This document shows positions 1-8,292 of a DNA stretch of 28,495 nt, in pieces; within the stretch, counting starts at the first letter, position 1; every line of letters begins with the position of its first letter. Location: the NCBI GenBank assembly GCA_041685915.1, contig JAWLEV010000028.1, forward strand, positions 1 to 28,495, written 5' to 3'. Made by a program: the position numbers and the translations under genes. Below the pieces are notes generated by a model. That model was not told the DNA's origin and searched no databases. It saw only the letters and a list, made by a program, of their open reading frames with translations. Source of the stretch: JAWLEV01 sp041685915 (lineage in GTDB: Bacteria; Chloroflexota; Anaerolineae; UBA1429).

Positions 1-678
1 CGCCTGCGAGATCAATCCCTGGTCAACCGCCTGCCCATCTATGCCTCGGACTTTCGCGTCAAGGGCAAGGACGAGACCTTTGGCAGCCTGAGCCTCTATG
101 GGGGAATGAGTTTTGAGACCTTTTCGGCGCGCCGGGAAGAGATCGAGCCCCAGCAGTCGGCGCACCTGCAAAAGGTCGTCCGCACCATGAAAGAGTACGC
201 TCAGCATCCCCAGAACTGGATCGTACTGCGAGGTGACTATGGGGTGGGCAAGACTCACCTGGCGGCGGCAGTGGCCAACCGCGTCAAACAGAGTGGCATG
301 ACGGTCCTGTTTGTCGTGGTGCCCGACCTGCTGGATCACCTGCGGGCGACCTTTCGCCCGGGGAGCCCCGTCTCCTACGACCAGCGTTTCAACGAGGTGC
401 GACAGGCCTGGCTATTGGTGCTGGACGATCTGGGAGTCCAGAATACCACGTCCTGGGCCCAGGCCAAGCTCTTTCAGCTCCTCAACCACCGTTACGTGGG
501 CGGCTTGCCCACCGTACTGACGGTCTCCAACGAGGCCTGGGGAAAACTGGACGAGCGCCTCAAGAGCCGCCTGCTGGACAGCTCGGTGTGCACCATCCTC
601 GATATCAAGGTGCCCACCTACCGCGGGAAAGAGAAATCGAAACGGCCGCGACGCAGCACGCGGCGCCGCCCAGAATAG
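1..678 (+). CDS. DnaC/IstB-like AAA+ ATPase, 5' end outside window
   Basis: The reading frame is open from base 1 and ends at TAG 676-678, so the true start lies upstream; the ATG at 106 is probably internal. A Walker A motif (GDYGVGKTH, about bases 232-258) is followed by a Walker B motif (LLVLDDLG, about 415-438) and a sensor-like stretch (LTVSNEAW). This order is typical of DnaC/DnaI helicase loaders and the related IstB proteins. DnaC-type ATPases load the replicative helicase; IstB assists IS21 transposition. The C-terminus is very basic (KEKSKRPRRSTRRRPE), which fits DNA binding. No IstA-like transposase is visible downstream, so a chromosomal helicase-loader role is preferred, but the missing upstream part could change this. 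Confidence 0.75.
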   Translation, partial: RLRDQSLVNRLPIYASDFRVKGKDETFGSLSLYGGMSFETFSARREEIEPQQSAHLQKVVRTMKEYAQHPQNWIVLRGDYGVGKTHLAAAVANRVKQSGMTVLFVVVPDLLDHLRATFRPGSPVSYDQRFNEVRQAWLLVLDDLGVQNTTSWAQAKLFQLLNHRYVGGLPTVLTVSNEAWGKLDERLKSRLLDSSVCTILDIKVPTYRGKEKSKRPRRSTRRRPE

Positions 679-743
679 GGGCGGGCTCGCACCCACAGAC
701 CATGGCCGACCGAAGAGCCCCCGGCGAGGACGCATACACCATC

Positions 744-2585
744 ATGGAAAAAGGGCGAGACATACTTTGCGGTGGGCATCGTCACACTTTTTTTCTCATC
801 GGCCTCCTGTTGGTCGTCCTCGTCATGCTGGGGTTCCTCATTCACCAACATACAGAGGCCATCCGTTTGACCCTCTCTCACTGGACGGGAGAGGAGGATC
901 TCAAAGAGCAGATCAAGGGCACGCTGGCCCTGGCCTACCTAAAGTTGACCCACAGAGCGTCCGAAACTGACCCCTTTACGCCCATGCCCCACACGGGGAT
1001 CTCCCCCTACGGGGTCAACACCTTTCTAGAGCAAGAGGCGGAGCCGGCCAAGGTCGACCGCTCCCTGCAGGCCATCTCCGATGCGGGCTTTTATTGGATA
1101 CGACAGCAATTCCCCTGGGAGGACATCGAAATCGCGGGCAAGGGCGACTTTTGGGATCACCGCTGGGACAAGAGCGCCTGGGAAAAATATGATTACATCG
1201 TCGATGCGGCGGAAAAGCACGATCTGGAGATCATCGCTCGGTTGGATAACCCACCGCCCTGGAGTCGCAGCGTGGGCGACGCACCAGGATGGGAACTGGC
1301 CCCCCCGGACGCCTATGCCGACTTTGGCGATTTCGTCTATGCCGTAGTCAGCCGCTACAGGGGACGCGTGCGCTATTATCAGATATGGAACGAGCCCAAC
1401 ATCTATCCCGAATGGGGAGAACAGCCGGTCGATCCGGAAGCGTACACGGAACTGCTAAAGGTGGCCTATCGCCGCGCCAAGGAAGCCGACCCCAACTGTG
1501 TGATCCTGGCTGCCGGCCTGGCCCAGACGACAGAGGAGGGGGGGCGCAATATGAGCGACCTGCTCTACCTGGAACGCATGTATCGAGCGGGGGCCAAGGA
1601 TTACTTCGACATCATGGGCGCCATGGTCTATGGGCTGTGGACGGGCCCCTATGACCGCCGCGCCGCGCCCCATTATACAAACTTTTCGCGGGCCCAACTG
1701 ATCCGCGAGATCATGGTGCGCCACGGCGACGCGGATAAACCCATCTGGGCTACCGAGGTGGGCTGGAACAGTGTTCCCGAATCGTTCCCCGAGTTTGCCC
1801 GCTACGGGCGAGTGACCGAGGATCGTCAGGCGACCTATGCGGTGGAGGCCTACCGTCGGGCCGAGCGGGAATGGCCCTGGATGGGGGTGATGAACTACTG
1901 GTTCTTCCGCCGGCCCTCCGACGCCGAAAAGGATCAGCCCTGGTACTATTTCCGTATGATGGAGCCCGATTTCACGCCCCTTCCCGTGTACGACGCCATG
2001 TCCCAACTGGCGAATCGCCCACCGGCCGTCAACGTGGGCTACCATCAAGAGGATCACTGGGCCCTCCACTATGGCGCCGAAGGGGATGAAGAGGCGTGGC
2101 GGCAGATCAGTGACGAGGAGGCCGTGCTCGGCGCCTACGCCCTGGGAGACAAGGGGTCCTCCCTCGATTTCTACTTTGAGGGCACCGACCTAAGCCTGGT
2201 CGTGCGGCACGACGGAGCCCCTTCCGAAGCACTCCGCGACGTGGATATCCTCATCGACGGGGAGGAAAAAGGGGGGGAGAACTATGGTATCTCTCCCCAA
2301 CTTCTGACAGATGTCCGCGGGCAGGACGCCAACGGGGAGGGGACGGTGGTCATCCCCATCGCGCGAGGGTTGACGGACGACCGCCACCGCGTCCATCTCC
2401 GGGTGAAGGAGGGGACCCTATCCCTGGACGGCCTGATCGTGCAGCGCAGCAACGGCGTGGGCCTACACACCATGGGCATGATCCTGGGCCTCGTCATCGT
2501 CGGTGGCGCGGCCCTCGTGACGGGGAGCGCTCGGCGCGAGGAAAGCACCCCTCCCCGCAATAGCCCGCTGGAAAGGACGCCATAA
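744..2585 (+). CDS. Membrane-anchored glycoside hydrolase, clan GH-A (GH5/GH39-like)
   Basis: About 613 residues. A hydrophobic segment (residues about 14-33) near the N-terminus looks like a signal anchor, so the catalytic part is likely outside the membrane. The TIM-barrel core shows the two glutamates of clan GH-A retaining hydrolases: WNEPN with E217 as probable acid/base and WATEVGW with E338 as probable nucleophile. A second hydrophobic stretch lies near the C-terminus (about residues 575-600), followed by a short polar tail. The region between the barrel and the C-terminal segment may be a beta-rich accessory domain. The start at 744 was chosen because the anchor follows directly; an in-frame ATG at 702 is an alternative. 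The next gene begins 4 bases after the stop, so the pair is probably an operon acting on surface glycans. Substrate and exact GH family cannot be told from motifs alone. Confidence 0.8.
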   Translation: MEKGRDILCGGHRHTFFLIGLLLVVLVMLGFLIHQHTEAIRLTLSHWTGEEDLKEQIKGTLALAYLKLTHRASETDPFTPMPHTGISPYGVNTFLEQEAEPAKVDRSLQAISDAGFYWIRQQFPWEDIEIAGKGDFWDHRWDKSAWEKYDYIVDAAEKHDLEIIARLDNPPPWSRSVGDAPGWELAPPDAYADFGDFVYAVVSRYRGRVRYYQIWNEPNIYPEWGEQPVDPEAYTELLKVAYRRAKEADPNCVILAAGLAQTTEEGGRNMSDLLYLERMYRAGAKDYFDIMGAMVYGLWTGPYDRRAAPHYTNFSRAQLIREIMVRHGDADKPIWATEVGWNSVPESFPEFARYGRVTEDRQATYAVEAYRRAEREWPWMGVMNYWFFRRPSDAEKDQPWYYFRMMEPDFTPLPVYDAMSQLANRPPAVNVGYHQEDHWALHYGAEGDEEAWRQISDEEAVLGAYALGDKGSSLDFYFEGTDLSLVVRHDGAPSEALRDVDILIDGEEKGGENYGISPQLLTDVRGQDANGEGTVVIPIARGLTDDRHRVHLRVKEGTLSLDGLIVQRSNGVGLHTMGMILGLVIVGGAALVTGSARREESTPPRNSPLERTP

Positions 2586-2589
2586 AAGG

Positions 2590-5037
2590 ATGGTGCGCAT
2601 CCAGAGACAAAAGGCCTGGCATAACGCCCTGATCCTGCTCGTCATCCTCCTCCTGGCCCTCGCTCTGCGCTTCCACAGGCTCGGGGCGCAGAGCCTCTGG
2701 AACGACGAGGGCACGAGCGTGGCCCTGGCCCAGCGCGATCTGGCCACCATCGCGCGCAACGCCTCCCACGACATCCATCCCCCCCTCTATTACTATATGC
2801 TGCATTATTGGGTCAGGCTTGCCGGCACCGGCGAGGGGAGTGTCCGCGCCCTCAGCGCCCTGGGCGGGGTGGCCCTGGTGGCCGCCGTCTATCTTCTCGC
2901 CCGCCCCTTTGGCACGGCCACCGGTCTTCTGGCCGCCTTGCTGACCGCCCTCTCCCCCTTTACCATCTACTATTCCCAAGAGACGCGCATGTACATATTC
3001 CTGGCCCTCTTTGGCGCCCTCACCATGCTGGCCTATGAAGAGTTTGTAGAGGGAGTCATCGGCGACCGTGGAGGAAAACGGGAGACCAAGAGAGAAAAAA
3101 GTGTCGCCCTCGATGCCGCAGTCTATGTCCTGACCGGTGTCCTGCTCGTGTACACCCACTATTTGGGATTCGCCCTGCTCTTTGCCCAGAACGTAGCCTT
3201 TCTCCTGCGTTGGCTACGGCACCCACCGCGTGAAAAAGAAGCAATGCGCAAAGGATGGCACCCGCTTCTCCATTGGGGGCTCTCGCAATGTATCATCCTC
3301 CTGGCCTATCTCCCCTGGCTGGCCATGTCCTGGCAGGCGCTGCGCAGTTGGCCCGCTGTGCGCGCTCCCTTTTCCCTCGCGTACTTTGTGACCGATGCAT
3401 CTCGCACCCTCTCCCTGGGGGTGACAGTGAAAGAGGGACTCCGAACGCAACTTTACGGTCTGGGGACGTCCCTCCTGATTCTGCCAGGGCTCCTATATCG
3501 TCCCCACAGAGACAGAGGCTCAACACCTGACCGCCTACACATGGATACGAGCCTGTACCTGCTGCTCCCCCTGGGGTTGATCTTTATCCTCTCCCTCAGA
3601 CGGCCCATGTATAAACCGAAATTCCTGCTCCTGATCGCCCCGGCCTATCATATCCTACAGGCGCGGGGCATCGTAGCCCTGGGCCGATTGGCCCGGCGCG
3701 CGACGGCACGCTGTCGCTGGGTAGAGGGAGCAGTGGCTGCCTCCCTCAGCCTTGTCGTCTGTGCCGCATCGGCGCATTCCCTGGTCGGACTGTACACGGA
3801 CGAGACCTTTTTCCGCGACGACTATCGCGGAGCCGTGGCCTATATTGAGGCCACATCGGGGCCCCAGGATGCCATTGTCATCAATGCCCCCTCCCAGATC
3901 GAGACCGTCGATTACTATTATGACGGCGATCTTTCCCAGTATCCTCTGCCAGAACAGCGCCCCCTGGACAAAGCGCGCACGGGACGAGCCCTGCAGGACA
4001 TCGTGGCGCAACACCGACGCATCTATGGCATCTTTTGGGCCACGCGGGAGAGCGATCCCCAGGGATTTGTGGAGAACTGGCTTGATGCGCACTGTTACAA
4101 GGCCATGGACAGCTGGTTCGGCAACATACGCCTCCTCGTCTATGCCGTGCCTCGGGAATCGAGCGAGGGAATCCAGGAGCGAACGGATTACGTATGGGCT
4201 GAGAAGGTGCGCCTGCAAGGCCATACGCTCCTGACACCGCAACCCGAGAGTGGAGAGATCGTTCAACTCTCCCTCTTTTGGGAGGCTCTGGCCCCCCTGA
4301 CAGAGCGTTACAAGGTCTTTCTCCACCTGGTGGACGAACGGGGCAACATCGTGGCCCAACGGGACACGGAACCTGTGGGGGGAAGGCGCCTGACCACCGA
4401 TTGGGAGGTGGGAGAGATAATCACGGACAATCACGGCATACTCATCCCCCCGGGGACCACCCCCGGCGCGCACCAACTGCGCGTGGGGCTGTACAATCTT
4501 GTTGACGGAGCCCGCCTGCCCGTCAAAGAAGAGGATGAAAAAAAAGGGGATAGCATCGACCTGAAAAAGATCGCCGTACGATTCCCCTCCACGCCGCCGC
4601 CGCCGTCGGCCCTTGACATGCAGCACGACATCCCGATGCAGACAGAAACACGGTGGGGCGGGTTACGCCTGCTGGGATACAGCCTCTATCGTCTGGGACA
4701 CGAACACCAGGGCGAGCCCGAGGCCTTACATCCGGACGAGACCGCTACCCTGATCCTCTTTTGGACCCGGGAGGCAGCAGGCGACACCGCACCCACCGAG
4801 ATGATCCTGAATCTGAAGCGAGATGATCAGAACCTGTGGGAAAGGGAGTTACAGATAACGGGAGGAACATTCCCCCCAGAGGAGTGGCAGGAGGGAGAAA
4901 AGGTGCGGGACATCCATCGCCTTCCCATCCCCAACGTCGCACCGGGCACCTACGATCTCACACTATGTCCCAGGGATGGGGCGAGCCACAAGGAATACCG
5001 TTTAATCCGCCTCGCCATCGCAGCCGGGGATCACTGA
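2590..5037 (+). CDS. GT39-like membrane glycosyltransferase with C-terminal tandem beta-type domains
   Basis: 815 residues. The first half is strongly hydrophobic with many membrane helices and carries the signature of GT-C enzymes of the PMT/ArnT type: a WNDEG acidic pair (D39, E40) after the first helix, HPPLYY (about 63-68) and YYSQETRMY (about 125-133). Such enzymes move a sugar from a polyprenyl-phosphate donor to an acceptor outside the membrane. The C-terminal third (about 535-655 and 688-815) is soluble and contains two similar blocks, each ending in a W-x2-GE...D...P...PG-x-Y/H-x-L pattern, suggesting a duplicated beta-sandwich. A Shine-Dalgarno-like AAGGA sits 12 bases upstream of the ATG. 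The end overlaps convergent fdhD by 7 bases. The family is clear; donor and acceptor are unknown. Confidence 0.85.
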   Translation: MVRIQRQKAWHNALILLVILLLALALRFHRLGAQSLWNDEGTSVALAQRDLATIARNASHDIHPPLYYYMLHYWVRLAGTGEGSVRALSALGGVALVAAVYLLARPFGTATGLLAALLTALSPFTIYYSQETRMYIFLALFGALTMLAYEEFVEGVIGDRGGKRETKREKSVALDAAVYVLTGVLLVYTHYLGFALLFAQNVAFLLRWLRHPPREKEAMRKGWHPLLHWGLSQCIILLAYLPWLAMSWQALRSWPAVRAPFSLAYFVTDASRTLSLGVTVKEGLRTQLYGLGTSLLILPGLLYRPHRDRGSTPDRLHMDTSLYLLLPLGLIFILSLRRPMYKPKFLLLIAPAYHILQARGIVALGRLARRATARCRWVEGAVAASLSLVVCAASAHSLVGLYTDETFFRDDYRGAVAYIEATSGPQDAIVINAPSQIETVDYYYDGDLSQYPLPEQRPLDKARTGRALQDIVAQHRRIYGIFWATRESDPQGFVENWLDAHCYKAMDSWFGNIRLLVYAVPRESSEGIQERTDYVWAEKVRLQGHTLLTPQPESGEIVQLSLFWEALAPLTERYKVFLHLVDERGNIVAQRDTEPVGGRRLTTDWEVGEIITDNHGILIPPGTTPGAHQLRVGLYNLVDGARLPVKEEDEKKGDSIDLKKIAVRFPSTPPPPSALDMQHDIPMQTETRWGGLRLLGYSLYRLGHEHQGEPEALHPDETATLILFWTREAAGDTAPTEMILNLKRDDQNLWERELQITGGTFPPEEWQEGEKVRDIHRLPIPNVAPGTYDLTLCPRDGASHKEYRLIRLAIAAGDH

Positions 5038-5876
5038 GAAGACATGCCCAGGCGCTCAGAGTGCGTATACACCGTCATGCGCTGCCCACCCAGATAACCG
5101 ACCATGGTCAAATTAAACTGATCGGCGATCTGCACGGCCAGGCTGGTGGGAGAAGACATGGAAGCCAGCGCCGGTATGCCCATGCGGATGGCCTTGGTGA
5201 CCATCTCATAGCTGAGGCGCCCCGAACAGAGCAGCAGTTTATCCGAGAGGGATACGTCGCGCAGTAGACAGTAACCAATTACCTTGTCCACGGCATTGTG
5301 GCGCCCCACATCCTCACAGAGCACCACCCGCTGCCCCTCGATGTCATAGAGAGCAGCGGCATGGACGCCCCCCACGCGCTTGTGCACGCGCTGAGCATCG
5401 CGCATGTCCCTCGAAAGGCCAAAGAGTATCTGATAATCGATTTCAGGGCCCTCGTCCACCGTGGGAAGCGGCAGTTCAGAGCGATCCACATCCACGGCGC
5501 CGCAGCCCGCGCGGATCAGGCGCACGACCTCCAAGCGGGCCTCCTCCTGCAGACCCCCTGAACGCACCACGACGTGGGCGCGGTTGCGCGATATGACCGC
5601 CTCACCCTCCGACCCCTCCTCGGCGGCGATCGAGGTCCGCCCGCAATGCTGGATGGTCAACACATCGGAAAAGCTCTTGACCAATCCCTCACTGACGCAA
5701 AAGCCGGCCACCAACTCCCTCTCCCTGCCGGGCATACGCATCAGGAGGGCCGCCTGTCTTCCATTGATATGCAAAGAAAGGGGCTCCTCGCGCACTATTT
5801 CGATCTTTTTTTCCTCGCCCCCATCCCGGTCGAACGACCAGGCGTGCCAGGGACGAGCGAAATCGACTTCTGTCAT
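5031..5876 (-). CDS. fdhD: Formate dehydrogenase accessory sulfurtransferase FdhD
   Basis: 281 residues, the usual length. FdhD passes sulfur from a cysteine desulfurase to the molybdenum/tungsten bis-MGD cofactor of formate dehydrogenase. The C-terminal half is typical: CEDVGRHNAVDKVIG, then CSGRLSYEMV and a GIPALASMSSPTSLA stretch. The catalytic loop reads RAGCGAVDVD: the first cysteine (C125) of the usual CxxC is kept, but the second position is valine (V128). AGGAG lies 8 bases before the ATG. It is the last gene of the leftward block, 32 bases after the channel gene. No molybdenum-containing formate dehydrogenase catalytic subunit is in the window, so its client must be encoded elsewhere. 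Confidence 0.95.
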   Translation of the reverse strand: MTEVDFARPWHAWSFDRDGGEEKKIEIVREEPLSLHINGRQAALLMRMPGRERELVAGFCVSEGLVKSFSDVLTIQHCGRTSIAAEEGSEGEAVISRNRAHVVVRSGGLQEEARLEVVRLIRAGCGAVDVDRSELPLPTVDEGPEIDYQILFGLSRDMRDAQRVHKRVGGVHAAALYDIEGQRVVLCEDVGRHNAVDKVIGYCLLRDVSLSDKLLLCSGRLSYEMVTKAIRMGIPALASMSSPTSLAVQIADQFNLTMVGYLGGQRMTVYTHSERLGMSSQ

Positions 5877-5908
5877 TTACAGAACTCCTTTTGCTTTGAA
5901 AAGAAGGC

Positions 5909-6688
5909 TTAAGTCCTGGCGTACAGCCACCAGTAAAGCACGCCGACGAAACCGGCGCCGATAACGTTGCCCAGGGTCACGGGCAACAGATTGCCAAACA
6001 GGAACCGGAAAACGCCCACCGCAGCGCCATTTATCATCCCCAGGGGGATAAAAAAGACATTGGCAATCCCATGTTCGAATCCCAGCACCACAAAGGCTAC
6101 AACGGGGAGCCACAGGCCGACCAGGCTGCCCAGCAGATCATCGGTAGAAAAAGCCAGCCAGACGCCCAAACCTATGAGCCAGCCGCATCCCACGCCTCGA
6201 AGGAGCAGAGCCCCCCAGCCCAATACCACCTTGCGCTCTGCCAGCATCGCCGCCGCGGCCCCCGCCTCTGCGCCCGAGCCGCTGGCGTTCACGTTGATGA
6301 TCCCCGTTCCATAGGCCAGAAACAACGCCGCGAGCAGGGCCCCTAACAGGTTCCCCAGATAGACCAAAAGCCAGTTGCGCAGCATCTTTTGCCAATGAAC
6401 CGCTCCCACCAAACAGGCGGGAGGCATGATAACACAATTGATGGTAAAAAGCTCGGCCCCGGTGATGACAACCAGCAGGATACCCAGAGGACCAAGCCCG
6501 GCAAAGGCGAACGCCGGTAGGTTGAGATCCATGCCCCCCTGTCCCATGACGGTCAGCATACCGCCCAGGGCGATAAAAGCCCCCGCCAAAAAGCCCAACA
6601 CGAGTTCCTCTTCGATGGACAGATCCGCTTTGGCGCACCCCGCGTTACAGGAAACGGCGATAATCTCTTGCGGCGATTTTATCGACAT
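5909..6688 (-). CDS. Formate/nitrite transporter (FNT) family channel
   Basis: 259 residues with about six membrane helices, the normal size for FocA/NirC pentameric channels that carry small monovalent anions and their acids. Family motifs are present: AELFTINCVIM, KMLRNWLLVYLGNLLGAL, GFEHGIANVFFIPLGM with the conserved central histidine (around residue 207), and NLLPVTLGNVIGAGF. A G-rich ribosome site precedes the ATG. It follows the hydrogenase large subunit behind a terminator-like hairpin and is followed by fdhD. The neighbourhood favours formate as substrate, but nitrite or hydrosulfide cannot be excluded from sequence. Confidence 0.9.
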   Translation of the reverse strand: MSIKSPQEIIAVSCNAGCAKADLSIEEELVLGFLAGAFIALGGMLTVMGQGGMDLNLPAFAFAGLGPLGILLVVITGAELFTINCVIMPPACLVGAVHWQKMLRNWLLVYLGNLLGALLAALFLAYGTGIINVNASGSGAEAGAAAAMLAERKVVLGWGALLLRGVGCGWLIGLGVWLAFSTDDLLGSLVGLWLPVVAFVVLGFEHGIANVFFIPLGMINGAAVGVFRFLFGNLLPVTLGNVIGAGFVGVLYWWLYART

Positions 6689-6731
6689 ATCTTTCCCCCT
6701 ATTCGTGGGAATCTCTATCTCTCCAGAGTGT

Positions 6732-6768
6732 AAAAGACACGGCCTTTCACGTCAAAAGGCCGTGTCTT
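6732..6768 (-). terminator. Intrinsic terminator-like hairpin after hydrogenase large subunit
   Basis: A perfect 14-bp inverted repeat (arms 6734-6747 and 6755-6768, 7-base loop) lies between the hydrogenase large subunit stop and the channel gene. On the - strand the stem is followed by a short T run (6735-6732, two of them inside the stem). The U tract is short, so termination may be partial and the channel/fdhD pair may be reached by read-through. Confidence 0.7.
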
Positions 6769-6794
6769 CTCTTGAAATGTACACGTATCCGATA

Positions 6795-8213
6795 CTAGTC
6801 GCGGCGGAACTGCTTTACGGTTTCGCCTTCCCCATCGACGACGTCGATGATCATGGGCATCTGGCCCAGGGCGTGGGTGGAACAGGAGAGACAGGGGTCG
6901 TAGCAACGGATGGCGGCCTCGACCCGGTTGAGCATGCCCTCCGTCAGGTCGTTGCCATCCACAAAGGCCTTGGCCACCATATCCACAGACTTGTTCATGG
7001 CCCAGTTATTATTGCCCGTAGCCACAATGAGGTTGGCCTTTTGCATGACGCCATTATCATCCACCCAGTAGTGATGCCACAACGTGCCCCGGGGAGCCTC
7101 GATGACGCCTACTCCCTCCTCCTGCATATCGACGCGCGTATTGAGAATGTCCTCGGAGAGAATATCCTCGTCCTCGCAGAGTTCGCGCACCCGCTCTATG
7201 CAATAGAGATCCTCGATGAGACGGGCATAGTGATAGTAGAGCGAGGGTTCCACCGGCCCCTCGGAGAGGGCTTTGAAGGCCTTGAACTCTTTATGTGCCA
7301 GGGGCGTCGAGATGCGCTCCGCGACGTTCAACCGTCCCAGGGGCGCCACACGATAGGTTCCCTCAGGCCAGCCCATCTCTTTATAGTACGGGAACTTTAG
7401 ATAGCTCCAATCCTCGACACGCTCCTGAATATAGTCCAAATAGTTTCGCCCGTCGAATTCTTCTAACAACTCCCCATCCTCGTCCACCAGGCGCACGGGC
7501 CCATCATACACTTCCAGAGCACCGTCATTCACCATACCCAAATAGTTGGAGGAGAAATTGGCAAAATTCTGTACCACATCCTGATTGCCCTCCAACCAGT
7601 CTTTGGCAATCTCGATCCCCTCCCGTACATAGCCCGCCATCTCATCGACCTGGGAGAGGATATAATCTCGATCCTCCTGCGAAAGGGGCGCGCTCACACC
7701 CCCGGGCACGGCCCAGTGCATGTGAATGCGGCGTCCGCTCACGCGTTCGATGATCTCCTGCCCGTACTTGCGCAGTTTTACCGCTTTCAGCGCCAGATCG
7801 GGGTTCACTTCCAACAGACCGGCCACGTTACGCACGGCCGGATCGGCATCGAAGCCGAGGAGCAGATCGGGCGAGGCCAAATGGAAAAAGTGCATGGAAT
7901 GCGACTGTATCAGCTGCCCCTTGTGAAGCAACCTGCGTAGCAGCGTGGCCGGTCTGGGAGGCTCAGCCCCCACCACCTCATCACACGCCTTGGCCGAAGC
8001 CAGATGATGACTCACGGGGCATATGCCACAGATACGCGGCGTGATCACGGGCATCTCGTAGTAGAGCCGTCCCTCGGAGAACTTTTCAAAGCCCCGAAAC
8101 TGATCCACGTGCATATAGGCATGCTCGACCTGACCGTCGTCATCAAGGTGCACCGTGACACGCGCGTGTCCCTCAATACGCGTTACTGGTTCAATTGCTA
8201 TTTTTCGACCCAT
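6795..8213 (-). CDS. hoxH: [NiFe]-hydrogenase large (catalytic) subunit, group 3 (HoxH/HydL type)
   Basis: 472 residues. The NiFe site is bound by two CxxC motifs: RICGICP (C62, C65) and DPCLSCSTH (C441, C444). The second motif and the whole layout match cytoplasmic, NAD(P)-linked group 3 enzymes, closest to 3d HoxH. Maturation proteases cut after the histidine of this motif (H447), which would release a 25-residue tail beginning ALGQMPM; a matching protease gene lies in the same locus. The enzyme splits or forms H2 reversibly and passes electrons to the small subunit. A good ribosome site (AGGAGA) lies 9 bases before the ATG, just after a terminator-like hairpin. It is the last hydrogenase subunit gene in the leftward operon. 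The family call is certain; the direction in the cell is not. Confidence 0.96.
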   Translation of the reverse strand: MGRKIAIEPVTRIEGHARVTVHLDDDGQVEHAYMHVDQFRGFEKFSEGRLYYEMPVITPRICGICPVSHHLASAKACDEVVGAEPPRPATLLRRLLHKGQLIQSHSMHFFHLASPDLLLGFDADPAVRNVAGLLEVNPDLALKAVKLRKYGQEIIERVSGRRIHMHWAVPGGVSAPLSQEDRDYILSQVDEMAGYVREGIEIAKDWLEGNQDVVQNFANFSSNYLGMVNDGALEVYDGPVRLVDEDGELLEEFDGRNYLDYIQERVEDWSYLKFPYYKEMGWPEGTYRVAPLGRLNVAERISTPLAHKEFKAFKALSEGPVEPSLYYHYARLIEDLYCIERVRELCEDEDILSEDILNTRVDMQEEGVGVIEAPRGTLWHHYWVDDNGVMQKANLIVATGNNNWAMNKSVDMVAKAFVDGNDLTEGMLNRVEAAIRCYDPCLSCSTHALGQMPMIIDVVDGEGETVKQFRRD

Positions 8214-8231
8214 TATCCATCTCTCCTATTT

Positions 8232-8283
8232 AAAAAGCCTGTGGGCAAGGGGCACCAAAGGTGTCCCACTTGCCAAGCGGCTT
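8232..8283 (-). terminator. Hairpin with T run between small and large hydrogenase subunit genes
   Basis: Read on the - strand, a long imperfect stem (outer AAGCC/GGCTT arms at 8279-8283 and 8235-8239, a 4x4 internal loop, inner GGCAAG..CACC arms at 8244-8256 and 8260-8274 with two single-base bulges, 3-base loop) is followed directly by five T (8236-8232). The large-subunit ribosome site starts a few bases later. This has the form of an intrinsic terminator or attenuator, but could equally be an mRNA processing or stability hairpin. Confidence 0.6.
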
Positions 8284-8292
8284 CCACATCCA

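Noticed and set aside
1..678. IS21 element (IstB) at the window edge.
   Set aside because: No IstA-type transposase or terminal inverted repeat is visible; the ATPase fits a helicase loader equally well and its upstream part is missing.
3655..4626. 323-codon open frame on the - strand inside the GT39-like gene.
   Set aside because: Antisense to a well-supported gene, no recognisable motif, no ribosome site considered convincing.
6426..7400. 324-codon open frame on the + strand across the channel and hydrogenase large subunit genes.
   Set aside because: It runs antisense to two well-supported genes and through the hairpin between them; composition is that of a shadow frame.
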